Shown here: positions 1 through 5,575 of the stretch, one piece after another
Layout: every line of letters begins with the position of its first letter
How positions within the stretch are numbered: position 1 is the stretch's first letter
From: DATHWB01 sp041744795
GTDB lineage: Bacteria > Actinomycetota > Acidimicrobiia > Spongiisociales > ZC4RG35
Length of the DNA: 5,665 nt
Assembly: GCA_041744795.1 (NCBI GenBank)
Contig: JBGTKD010000143.1
Location: 1-5,665 of the forward strand
Reading direction: 5' to 3'
Position numbers and translations under genes: made by a program
Notes under the pieces: generated by a model
What the model was told of the DNA's origin: nothing
The model's database searches: none
What the model saw: only the letters and a program-made list of their open reading frames with translations

Positions 1-162
1 GTCGACGACGACGGTTCCATCTTCGAGGACGAGATCGCCCAGATCGCAGAGGCGGGCATCACCCTGGGATGCAATCCCGCAGGGACACACTTCTGTCCTG
101 ATGACCCGGTCACACGGGGCCAAATGGCCGCCTTCCTGCGCCGAGCGCTTGCGCCGACCTAA
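1..162 (+). CDS. C-terminal end of an S-layer homology (SLH) repeat protein (partial)
   Basis: Frame 1 is open from the left edge to a TAA at 160-162 and gives 53 residues of the C-terminus. The translation contains an F-x-D…I…AEAGIT-x-GCNP…FCPDDPVTRGQMAAFLRRAL pattern, which is the end of an SLH-like repeat. Such repeats usually come in tandem at the C-terminus of exported proteins and tie them to the cell surface. The GCNP…FCPDD version with two cysteines is typical of proteins from Acidimicrobiia-like Actinobacteria. The catalytic or functional part of the protein lies outside the window, so its role cannot be stated. It is convergent with the minus-strand operon and ends 55 bp from the last gene of that operon, so it is not part of it. 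Confidence 0.85.
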   Translation, partial: VDDDGSIFEDEIAQIAEAGITLGCNPAGTHFCPDDPVTRGQMAAFLRRALAPT

Positions 163-181
163 CTCCGACGACACCTCGTGT

Positions 182-232
182 CCCCGGACCATCTGCATCG
201 AGGCTCCAATGAGTGGGTCAGAAGGTCCGGGG
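182..232. terminator. Candidate bidirectional terminator: 9-bp inverted repeat between convergent genes
   Basis: CCCCGGACC at 182-190 is the exact reverse complement of GGTCCGGGG at 224-232, with a 33-nt spacer. It lies between the stop of the SLH-repeat gene (160-162) and the 3' end of the operon, and the right arm falls inside the last codons of the nucleotidyltransferase gene (stop at 218-220). A GC-rich stem at a convergent junction is a reasonable place for termination from both sides. There is no T-run on either strand and the loop is large, so it is not a classical intrinsic terminator. Termination is an inference. Confidence 0.4.
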
Positions 233-808
233 CTTGAGGTCATCGACGTCGCGCTGGGTATCTACGTCACGAGGCGGATAGGCCTCGATCCACACTTCCT
301 CGACCCACTCGGGATGGGCTGTGAGAAGGCGGCGGGCTCCCTCGTCACCGGAGAGCGACATGAGTCGCGGCCACAGGTCGCGGGAGACCAGAACAGGGTT
401 GCCGATCGTGTAGCGGTACTTCGGAACGACGGCCAACCGCTTGCTTACCTGCCAAGCCTCGACGAGCCGTTCTGGCACACCCTCTTCGATGTCGGGCTGG
501 TCACCGAGCACGATGAACACTGCCTCCGCCTTCGACAGACGCGTGAGGGCATCCAAACCGACTCGCAACGAGCCCGCCAAGCCCTCTTCCCACTCGGTGT
601 TCTCCACAATGCCAAAGTCAGTCAGGTCGACGCCAGCCCGCACTGCGGCGAGTTCGGCTCCGAGGACGATCCACATTTCCTCAACCGGGTACTGCCTGAC
701 TTGTCCGAGCACGTGACCGAGAAGAGTCGAATCGCCCCACCTCTCGATCTGTTTGGGTCGCCCCAGCCGACGTGAGCCACCCGCGGCAAGAACTAGGGCC
801 GCGATCAT
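218..808 (-). CDS. MobA/MocA-like molybdenum cofactor nucleotidyltransferase
   Basis: This 196-residue protein belongs to the MobA-like NTP transferase family. These cytoplasmic enzymes attach CMP or GMP to molybdopterin to give the dinucleotide cofactor. The nucleotide-binding signature LAAGGSRRLGRPKQ is at residues 7-20. The metal-binding GDQPDI is at 102-107, the conserved GNPVL at 136-140, GDEGARRLL at 154-162, and the closing DVDTQRDVDDL at 181-191. The length is normal for MocA. It is the last gene of the operon. Its ATG overlaps the TGA of the XdhC-C gene by 4 bp (ATGA), and a good ribosome-binding site precedes it. Next to XdhC genes, a cytidylyltransferase (MocA) role is more likely than MobA, because enzymes of the CO dehydrogenase type use the cytosine dinucleotide cofactor. 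Nucleotide specificity cannot be settled from the motifs alone. Confidence 0.88.
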   Translation of the reverse strand: MIAALVLAAGGSRRLGRPKQIERWGDSTLLGHVLGQVRQYPVEEMWIVLGAELAAVRAGVDLTDFGIVENTEWEEGLAGSLRVGLDALTRLSKAEAVFIVLGDQPDIEEGVPERLVEAWQVSKRLAVVPKYRYTIGNPVLVSRDLWPRLMSLSGDEGARRLLTAHPEWVEEVWIEAYPPRDVDTQRDVDDLKPRTF

Positions 809-1563
809 CCGGAATCCTTTCCAAGCCGCTGGGGCACTCCCACCAGTTGCGGCTCCACATCGGCGCCATACCGGACAGCCGTCATCTCAGCGAGTATCGA
901 AACGGCCACTTCCCCCGGCGACTCGGCTCCTATGTCGATGCCTATTGGACCGTGAATCAGATCGAGTTCCGGCTCGGTCCAGCCCGCTTCGGCCAACCTG
1001 GCTCTCCGGGCAGAAGCCGTCTTCCTACTACCCATCGCGCCGACATAGCGGACAGGGGTTCCGTGCACCATCGGCCACAGCGGATCCTCAAAGCGGGCGT
1101 CGTGACTGAGAACCACGACAAAGGTTCGCCGATCGAAGACCAACTGGTCGGCCAGGTCGCCCGGCCAACCGAGGAGGAGTTCGTCGACACCGGGAAATCG
1201 ATCTCTCGTCGTAAAAGCGGGACGGGCATCTGAAACCGTGACGTGGTAGCCGAGCCGAGCAGCGAGCGCTGCCAGCTCCTGAGCAATGTGAACCGCTCCA
1301 AAAATCAACAGGCGAGGTCTTGGAGCGATCACCTCGACGAAAATCTCGATGCCGTCTTCATACAGAAGGGTTGCCGATTGCTCCCTGTCGATCAACACCC
1401 TGGCATCGACGGAGACGAGGTCGGAGAAAGGTACCTTCCCGGCCACGATCCCCGATTCGCGGTCCAGAACTGCCACGGCGCCGATGCTGTCGCCGGCTAC
1501 CACCGTGAGCTTGGCGCCGAGACGTTCGGACTCCACGAGACCTCTCACTGCATCGAGGGTCAC
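805..1563 (-). CDS. XdhC family protein, linker and C-terminal Rossmann domain (second half of a split XdhC)
   Basis: This 252-residue protein matches the C-terminal part of XdhC/CoxF/CoxI maturation factors. Residues 1-80 match the linker region (RLGAKLTVV…VFVEV-like strand FVEVIAPRPR). Residues 85-230 form the Rossmann-like XdhC_C domain: LLIFGAVHIA (85-94), VSDARPAFTTRDRFPGVDE (110-128), VVVLSHDARFEDP (149-161), YVGAMGSRKT (173-182) and HGPIGIDIGAESPGEVAVSILAE (204-226). XdhC proteins bind molybdenum cofactor and hand its sulfurated form to xanthine or CO dehydrogenase. The nucleotide loop has GAVH instead of the textbook GAGH; as far as I know, V here is a common actinobacterial variant. 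I chose the GTG at 1563 because it overlaps the TGA of the preceding XdhC-N gene as GTGA. The same frame stays open to 1839, but that stretch is arginine-rich and lies opposite the real XdhC-N frame. GTG at 1566 is an alternative start. No Shine-Dalgarno is visible, so expression probably depends on coupling. Confidence 0.85.
   Translation of the reverse strand: MTLDAVRGLVESERLGAKLTVVAGDSIGAVAVLDRESGIVAGKVPFSDLVSVDARVLIDREQSATLLYEDGIEIFVEVIAPRPRLLIFGAVHIAQELAALAARLGYHVTVSDARPAFTTRDRFPGVDELLLGWPGDLADQLVFDRRTFVVVLSHDARFEDPLWPMVHGTPVRYVGAMGSRKTASARRARLAEAGWTEPELDLIHGPIGIDIGAESPGEVAVSILAEMTAVRYGADVEPQLVGVPQRLGKDSG
809..822 (-). promoter_or_regulatory. Ribosome-binding site of the nucleotidyltransferase gene
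   Basis: Read on the minus strand, GGAAAGGA (822-815) is followed by a 6-nt spacer and the ATG at 808-806. This is the clearest Shine-Dalgarno sequence in the operon, and it sits inside the end of the XdhC-C coding sequence. It supports the chosen start and the 4-bp overlap, and suggests this gene can recruit ribosomes itself besides being coupled to the upstream gene. Confidence 0.7.
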
Positions 1564-1868
1564 CACGGTTCGATCACGACGGCGATGCTTCCGCCACACG
1601 CCAATCCCACCTCGAAGGCGTCGTCGTCGGCAATCCCGTAGGTCACCACCTTGGCGCGGCCGGTCTCCAACACCTCTTGGGCGTGCAAATAGACGTCGTT
1701 CTCGACACAGCCGCCCGAAACGGAACCTTCCATGTCTCCGGCGGAACTGACCAAGAACTTGGATCCGATGGGCCGGGGCGCAGAACCGGAAACCTTCGCC
1801 ACGGTGGCAACGGCCACTGACTTGCCTTCCGAAACCCATCGGTCCCTGATGTCGAGCGCTTCCCTCAT
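1560..1868 (-). CDS. XdhC/CoxI N-terminal domain protein (first half of a split XdhC)
   Basis: This 102-residue protein is essentially just the XdhC_CoxI domain. It shows VATVAKVSGSAPRPIGSKFLV at roughly 20-40, the hallmark GSVSGGCVE at 48-56 (Cys54), and YGIADDDAFEVGLACGGSIAVVIEP at 77-101 (Cys91). This domain is found at the N-terminus of XdhC and CoxI proteins and is implicated in holding molybdenum cofactor for insertion into the apo-hydroxylase. It ends right after the VEP/IEP position where full-length XdhC proteins continue into a linker. That continuation is encoded by the next gene in another frame, starting at an overlapping GTG. Its ATG lies 7 nt after the stop of the VWA gene, with a purine-rich site overlapping that stop. 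The two products probably act as a complex equivalent to one XdhC. A sequencing frameshift that split one gene is the alternative, but the tidy GTGA overlap argues against it. Confidence 0.85.
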   Translation of the reverse strand: MREALDIRDRWVSEGKSVAVATVAKVSGSAPRPIGSKFLVSSAGDMEGSVSGGCVENDVYLHAQEVLETGRAKVVTYGIADDDAFEVGLACGGSIAVVIEPW

Positions 1869-1872
1869 TCGG

Positions 1873-1878
1873 TCCTCA
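1873..1878 (-). promoter_or_regulatory. Ribosome-binding site of the XdhC-N gene, overlapping the upstream stop codon
   Basis: On the minus strand, TGAGGA (1878-1873) holds both the TGA stop of the VWA gene and a GAGGA Shine-Dalgarno core. It is followed by a 4-nt spacer and the ATG at 1868-1866. Sharing bases between stop and ribosome-binding site fits translational coupling of the two genes. Confidence 0.55.
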
Positions 1879-2985
1879 AATAGTCCCCACCGACTCTAGG
1901 AGTCGGACGAGAGTCCGGAGATCGCGCAAGTTCCCTGCCGCAAGAAAGTCATCGACGTGCGGAAGAGCCGCTCGCATGCCGCGCGTTTCGGGTTCATAGC
2001 CGTCACGACCAGCCAGCGGATTGAGCCAAACCGTGCGGTGGACAGTCCGGTGCAACTTCGCCATCTCCTCGCCAAGAAGTTCGGGATCTCCTCTATCCCA
2101 ACCGTCGGAAATGATCAGAGCAACCGGAGATCCACGTGAGACCCGACGGGACCAGTCGCGGTTGAACGTACGGATCGCCTCGCCGATCTGGGTGCCACCC
2201 GACCAGTCGTGAACATGGTCTGCCACCGCGGCGATGGCATCCGCAGGTTTGCGCCGGGACAGCTCTCGTGTGATGCGAGTCAGACGCGTGGAAAAGACGA
2301 AGGCCTCCAGCCTCCCGAATCTGTCCCGGGCGGCATGGGCGAAGTAGAGGAGCATCTCGGCATAGCGCTCCATAGATCCAGACACGTCGGCGATGATGAT
2401 CACCGGACGCTTGCGCACGGTCCTCGACGTCATCGCCAACTTGACCATGTCCCCTCCGGGGCCAACAGCTGTGCGGAGGGTCCGTCGCATGTCCGGAACG
2501 TTGCCGCGACTCGACGGGGCCCGGCGACGAGCGCGAACGAACGCCGGGTTCCAGGCCATCTGGGCGATCATCGTCTTGACCTTCGCCTCTTCGTCCTCTG
2601 ACAACATCGCGAAGTCCCTGTCCATCAGACGCTCAACCGCACTCGCGCCCACCGACACGGCTACGTCCTCGCTGTCCCCATCTCCTTCGCCGTCGTTCTC
2701 GCCCTGTTCTATGGCCCATTCTCGTGGAGGGACAGACTGGGTGAAGGAGATCCCTGGGCCTCCCTCCTCCCGAAAGAACTCGAGGAACACCCTGTCGAAG
2801 ACCGGAATCTGGTCCCGGGAGGTGATCGTCAACCCCCGAAAAGCCCAGTAGACATCCTCAGCCGATCCCGCACCGACCTGTTCCACTGCCGCCACCAGAT
2901 CCTTGGCCACAGTGGGGGGAACGGGAATCCCTCCATCCCTGAGGGCGCGCCCGAACTCGACAAGGGTGGCAGTGCTGGAGGTCAT
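1876..2985 (-). CDS. VWA domain protein, CoxE-like
   Basis: This 369-residue cytoplasmic protein has an N-terminal helical region (1-90), an acidic low-complexity linker (EQGENDGEGDGDSED, about 93-107), a basic stretch (RARRRAP, 151-157), and a C-terminal von Willebrand A domain (about 194-362). The metal-ion-dependent adhesion site is complete: DVSGS at 200-204, Thr265 in SGGTQIG, and Asp294 in ISDGWD. This arrangement matches CoxE, which works with the AAA+ protein CoxD to mature the active site of aerobic CO dehydrogenase in Oligotropha. Related AAA+/VWA pairs act as metal-insertion or remodelling chaperones elsewhere. I start it at the ATG at 2985-2983, which overlaps the stop of the M15 peptidase as ATGA. 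The frame stays open to 3048, but the extra 21 residues are poorly conserved in character and lie on peptidase coding sequence. Its usual AAA+ partner is two genes upstream rather than adjacent. Confidence 0.88.
   Translation of the reverse strand: MTSSTATLVEFGRALRDGGIPVPPTVAKDLVAAVEQVGAGSAEDVYWAFRGLTITSRDQIPVFDRVFLEFFREEGGPGISFTQSVPPREWAIEQGENDGEGDGDSEDVAVSVGASAVERLMDRDFAMLSEDEEAKVKTMIAQMAWNPAFVRARRRAPSSRGNVPDMRRTLRTAVGPGGDMVKLAMTSRTVRKRPVIIIADVSGSMERYAEMLLYFAHAARDRFGRLEAFVFSTRLTRITRELSRRKPADAIAAVADHVHDWSGGTQIGEAIRTFNRDWSRRVSRGSPVALIISDGWDRGDPELLGEEMAKLHRTVHRTVWLNPLAGRDGYEPETRGMRAALPHVDDFLAAGNLRDLRTLVRLLESVGTI
1890..1906. repeat. Perfect 7-bp inverted repeat with 3-nt loop at the end of the VWA gene
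   Basis: CCGACTC (1890-1896) and GAGTCGG (1900-1906) are exact reverse complements around TAG. The repeat lies inside the last codons of the VWA gene (residues Leu-Glu-Ser-Val-Gly), about 20 nt upstream of the XdhC-N start on the transcript. In mRNA it could form a tight hairpin just before the next gene's ribosome-binding site. It has no T-run, so termination is unlikely; an effect on coupling, or simple chance, are both possible. Confidence 0.45.
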
Positions 2986-4181
2986 CGCAGGCAGGCGACC
3001 TCGCTCAAACCGTGGGCTCCGTCGCCAGCTATTAGTTGAGTCAAGCAACCGGAACCGGAACTGGAAAGATCAACCGCCGGTCCGTGCCACTCGAAATGCA
3101 TCGGATCGCTGACCCGCCACCCTGCTCCCCAGGCGAATCCCCAATTACGCCACACCTGGCCAAACTCTTCTGACAGGGTGGCGGGTGCGCCGAACTGATT
3201 GGTGGACGGGTTGAAATCAATCGCTATCCCCCACGAATGACGCGAGAGGGCGAACCCGCGGTTCAGATCGCCTCCCCGCGCCAGGCGAGCGTTGTAACAC
3301 CCACCAGCAGCTTGGAAGTCTCGAGCGTCGATCTCGTCGGCTAGTCCCCTGACCTCTAGTTCTGCCAGTGCACCCCGAATGTACGGAACGACCTTCGCAT
3401 GACATCGGAAAGAGCCGATACGCGGCAGGTCGACTGTGACGATGTTCGCCTCGAACCAGGCATCGTCGGTTTCGATGGCGTCGGTTCCAGTTTCGCGAAA
3501 AGAGAACTCACCGAACTGCTCCTTGACGGCCACAATCGGCAGAACCCCGTCGACAAACACCGGATGCTGCGATCCAGGGCCACTCACACGAATCACAGCA
3601 TCTGGGAGAATCGAGCGGATCAACAGGTCGACCACCATCGTGTTGACTCCCCACATGACTGCCCTCGCCGGACGCGCGACACCCAGAGCCGCAGCGGTTG
3701 CTTCGGAGAAGACGAGCTCACTCCACTGACTCGCCTCGTCCGCAACAACAGCCGCAACCCGGAGGCGGACCTCCTCACCATTCCAACCCACCAAGACGAT
3801 CTCGTCACCGGCTGCGGCTCCTCGCAGGTCAGCGGTCCTTTGGGACATGACCACTCCGGTCGCCAACGCCTCCTGCATCGCCTGACCGATCAGCGGGCCA
3901 GCCCCAACAGGGTCGACTGCGACGAAGGACATCGGCACACCAAAGCCTGGGGCGAACGACTGGACCACCTGAGTACCCCGATGCACGCCCGTCATCTTGA
4001 TGGTGCCCGACTGCATGACGGTGGGCTGGACCCCAAGGACGTCGGCCAATGTGGCCAACGCCGAAAGTGTTCGACTGGAAAGACCACCCGACTCCGAGAG
4101 TGTGACCTCACCGAGATCGTTCTCCCACGCCGAAGCCGGAGCAGGGGCGAAGGCCACCACGAAAAGGACGAAGGTGGCCAC
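2982..4181 (-). CDS. Exported M15-family metallopeptidase (D,D-/L,D-carboxypeptidase-like)
   Basis: This protein has 399 residues. The N-terminus is a signal peptide: hydrophobic ATFVLFVVAFAP, then an APASA-W cleavage site near residue 18. Residues 259-366 form an M15_4-type peptidase domain. It includes the pre-motif CHAKVVPYIRGALAELE (260-276) and GGCYNARL (293-300). The zinc ligands are His315 and Asp322 in SRHSWGIAID and His362 in MHFEW. Asp359 of DPMH sits where other M15 enzymes have the general base. Such enzymes cut peptide cross-bridges or stem peptides of peptidoglycan outside the membrane. Residues 20-255 are not recognised. Residues 110-165 (VVMSQRTADLRGAAAGDEIVLVG…) look loosely like the extracellular domain of MacB/FtsX-type permeases, but this is weak. 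The GTG at 4181 is the first standard start; it lacks a ribosome-binding site and gives an n-region without positive charge. A CTG at 4196 overlapping the upstream TGA would be a non-standard alternative. It is 11 nt after the AAA+ gene and overlaps the VWA gene by 4 bp. Confidence 0.85.
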   Translation of the reverse strand: MATFVLFVVAFAPAPASAWENDLGEVTLSESGGLSSRTLSALATLADVLGVQPTVMQSGTIKMTGVHRGTQVVQSFAPGFGVPMSFVAVDPVGAGPLIGQAMQEALATGVVMSQRTADLRGAAAGDEIVLVGWNGEEVRLRVAAVVADEASQWSELVFSEATAAALGVARPARAVMWGVNTMVVDLLIRSILPDAVIRVSGPGSQHPVFVDGVLPIVAVKEQFGEFSFRETGTDAIETDDAWFEANIVTVDLPRIGSFRCHAKVVPYIRGALAELEVRGLADEIDARDFQAAGGCYNARLARGGDLNRGFALSRHSWGIAIDFNPSTNQFGAPATLSEEFGQVWRNWGFAWGAGWRVSDPMHFEWHGPAVDLSSSGSGCLTQLIAGDGAHGLSEVACLR

Positions 4182-4192
4182 GCAAACTGGGG

Positions 4193-5065
4193 TCAGCCGG
4201 CTGCGAACTTCTCCGTCCCCTCTCGGGTCACGAGCTCGACGTCCTCGCGATACTTCAGGACCACGCCCAAAGTGTCCTCAACCGACGCCTTGTCGAGTTC
4301 GTGAGCTCCCAGGACGCGAAGTGCGCGAGCCCAATCGATTGTCTCAGCCACGCCTGGCGGTTTGAAAAGATCGAGTGCCCGCATGTCCTTCATCGCCGAT
4401 GCCAGCTGGCGTGCCAGGCGTTCCTCTATCCCAGGAACCCTGGTCATGACGATGGCCACTTCGCGTTCGAGATCGGGGTAATCCACCCAGTGGTAGATGC
4501 AACGCCTCTTGAGGGCGTCGTGGATCTCCCGGGTCCTGTTCGACGTGAGAATCACAACCGGAGGCTCGACCGCTCGGATGGTGCCGATCTCGGGGATCGT
4601 GACCTGGAAGTCGGACAGGATCTCGAGGAGATAGGCCTCGAACTCTTCATCGGCTCGGTCTAGCTCATCGATGAGAAGCACGGGTCGGCCAGGTGTTTCG
4701 ACTGCTTGCAGCAGGGGACGGGCGACGAGAAACTCCCGACTCATTATGTCAGCGACGTCTGCGGTGGCTCCGGCTCCCTTCGCCTCGATCAGGCGGATAG
4801 CCAGCATCTGTCTGGCGTAATCCCACTCATACACAGCGTGGTTCACGTCGAGGCCCTCGTAGCACTGGAGACGGATCAGCGGACTACCAAGCACCGAGGA
4901 GAGCACCTTGGCCACCTCCGTCTTACCGACACCCGCCTCGCCTTCTAAGAAGAGCGGCCGTGAGAGCTGGAGGGCCAGATGGACTGACACGGCCAGGCTG
5001 CGGTCGGCGATGTAGTCGGCATCCGCGAACGCGGCGACAACCTCTTCGACTGAAGCGGGGAACAT
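4193..5065 (-). CDS. MoxR-family AAA+ ATPase, CoxD-like
   Basis: This 290-residue cytoplasmic AAA+ ATPase shows Walker A GEAGVGKT at 42-49, Walker B VLLIDELDRAD at 129-139, sensor 1 LTSNRTRE at 173-180, and a likely arginine finger LKRRCIYHW at 185-193. A C-terminal lid region follows. Length and motifs fit the MoxR group, and the VWA (CoxE-like) and XdhC genes in the same operon point to the CoxD subgroup. In Oligotropha, CoxD is a membrane-associated chaperone needed to install the sulfur and copper of the CO dehydrogenase active site. The substrate here is unknown, because no hydroxylase subunit is encoded nearby. It is the first gene of the operon and is divergent from the rhodanese gene. 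The ATG at 5065-5063 has no Shine-Dalgarno sequence but does have a -10-like hexamer 6 nt upstream, suggesting a leaderless transcript. Confidence 0.9.
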   Translation of the reverse strand: MFPASVEEVVAAFADADYIADRSLAVSVHLALQLSRPLFLEGEAGVGKTEVAKVLSSVLGSPLIRLQCYEGLDVNHAVYEWDYARQMLAIRLIEAKGAGATADVADIMSREFLVARPLLQAVETPGRPVLLIDELDRADEEFEAYLLEILSDFQVTIPEIGTIRAVEPPVVILTSNRTREIHDALKRRCIYHWVDYPDLEREVAIVMTRVPGIEERLARQLASAMKDMRALDLFKPPGVAETIDWARALRVLGAHELDKASVEDTLGVVLKYREDVELVTREGTEKFAAG

Positions 5066-5071
5066 GGCAAC

Positions 5072-5077
5072 AGGTTA
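5072..5077 (-). promoter_or_regulatory. Possible -10 element for a leaderless operon transcript
   Basis: On the minus strand, TAACCT (5077-5072) fits the actinobacterial TANNNT -10 consensus. It lies 6 nt before the ATG of the AAA+ gene, so transcription would start at or next to the A of the start codon. The absence of a ribosome-binding site agrees with leaderless translation. No convincing -35 hexamer is visible at the expected distance. Confidence 0.4.
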
Positions 5078-5093
5078 CTGGCCGCCCGCCCCC

Positions 5094-5101
5094 AAGCGCT
5101 T
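5094..5101. repeat. 8-bp palindrome AAGCGCTT in the divergent promoter region
   Basis: AAGCGCTT is a perfect palindrome located around the -35 position of the proposed operon promoter and upstream of the rhodanese promoter. It could be part of an operator shared by both transcripts, but an 8-bp palindrome is also expected by chance, and flanking symmetry is absent. Confidence 0.2.
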
Positions 5102-5133
5102 TCCATCCAGGGGGCTCACCGCTTGAAGCTAGG

Positions 5134-5139
5134 TAGGCT
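5134..5139 (+). promoter_or_regulatory. Possible -10 element for a leaderless rhodanese transcript
   Basis: TAGGCT fits the TANNNT -10 pattern and ends 7 nt before the GTG at 5147. This is the correct spacing for transcription to begin at the start codon. There is no Shine-Dalgarno sequence before that GTG. No clear -35 hexamer is seen. The layout mirrors the proposed promoter of the divergent operon. Confidence 0.35.
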
Positions 5140-5146
5140 CCTGGCC

Positions 5147-5485
5147 GTGTTCAAACAGCCCCAGGTACCCACCGTGGATGTCGCGGAGGCCGCTGCGCGG
5201 CTAGCCAAGGGCGCAGTTCTGGTGGACGTGCGGGAAGGTTTCGAGTGGACGGCATCGAGGGTTCCGGGGGCCATCCACCGACCCATCGGTGAGATCAACG
5301 ACTGGTGGGAGGATCTGCCGACCGACCGCGACGTGATCGTTATCTGTCATAGCGGCAGCCGGTCGGCCCAGGTGGTTCAGGCCCTGTCGTCACAGGCAGG
5401 AATGACCAACGTGTGGGATCTCGCCGGAGGCATCGTTGCGTGGGGCAACGGCGGACAGCCAGTGGACACCGAACCGGAGCCGTGA
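5147..5485 (+). CDS. Single-domain rhodanese-like sulfurtransferase
   Basis: This 112-residue cytoplasmic protein is a single rhodanese domain. It shows LVDVREGFEW at 25-34, GAIHRPIGEI at 41-50, the active-site loop CHSGSRS at 67-73 with catalytic Cys67 as the persulfide-carrying residue, and DLAGGIVAW at 91-99. All catalytic features are present, so it should move sulfane sulfur between a donor and a thiol acceptor; the physiological partners are unknown. It starts divergently from a molybdo-enzyme maturation operon, where a sulfur carrier could plausibly serve cofactor sulfuration, but this is only inferred from position. I chose the GTG at 5147 because a -10-like hexamer lies at leaderless spacing before it and the homologous part starts soon after. 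A TTG at 5123 in the same frame would add 8 residues. Confidence 0.88.
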   Translation: MFKQPQVPTVDVAEAAARLAKGAVLVDVREGFEWTASRVPGAIHRPIGEINDWWEDLPTDRDVIVICHSGSRSAQVVQALSSQAGMTNVWDLAGGIVAWGNGGQPVDTEPEP

Positions 5486-5575
5486 GACGCCTTCCTATTA
5501 GACCGAATAGCTCAGCCTGTGCGTACCGTGCCATCACCGTCGAAGGCGGTCGCCCGGATGGCGGCGATTTGCGCA

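Noticed and set aside
101..775. Plus-strand open frame (224 codons) opposite the nucleotidyltransferase
   Set aside because: It has no domain pattern and is antisense to a protein with all the MobA-like motifs; its start lies inside the SLH-repeat gene.
1564..1839. N-terminal extension of the XdhC-C reading frame (about 92 residues)
   Set aside because: It is extremely arginine-rich, matches no domain, and lies opposite in frame to the well-conserved XdhC-N domain. The GTG at 1563 overlapping the upstream stop is the better start.
2986..3048. Upstream extension of the VWA gene by 21 residues
   Set aside because: It would overlap the M15 peptidase coding sequence by 67 bp, while the ATG at 2985 gives the same 4-bp ATGA overlap seen at another junction in this operon.
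3399..4304. Long plus-strand open frame (301 codons) opposite the M15 peptidase
   Set aside because: The translation is rich in Arg, His, Asp and Thr with no recognisable domain, and it lies antisense to a gene with clear catalytic motifs. It is a GC-rich shadow frame.
5500..5570. tRNA-like stretch (AATAGCTCAGCCTG resembling a D-arm, TCGAA nearby)
   Set aside because: No acceptor stem, no anticodon arm and no proper TTCRA T-loop can be drawn, so the resemblance is accidental.
5486..5575. Terminator between the rhodanese and the convergent right-edge gene
   Set aside because: Only weak 4-5 bp stems (for example CGCC…GGCG) and no T-run are visible, so nothing can be supported.
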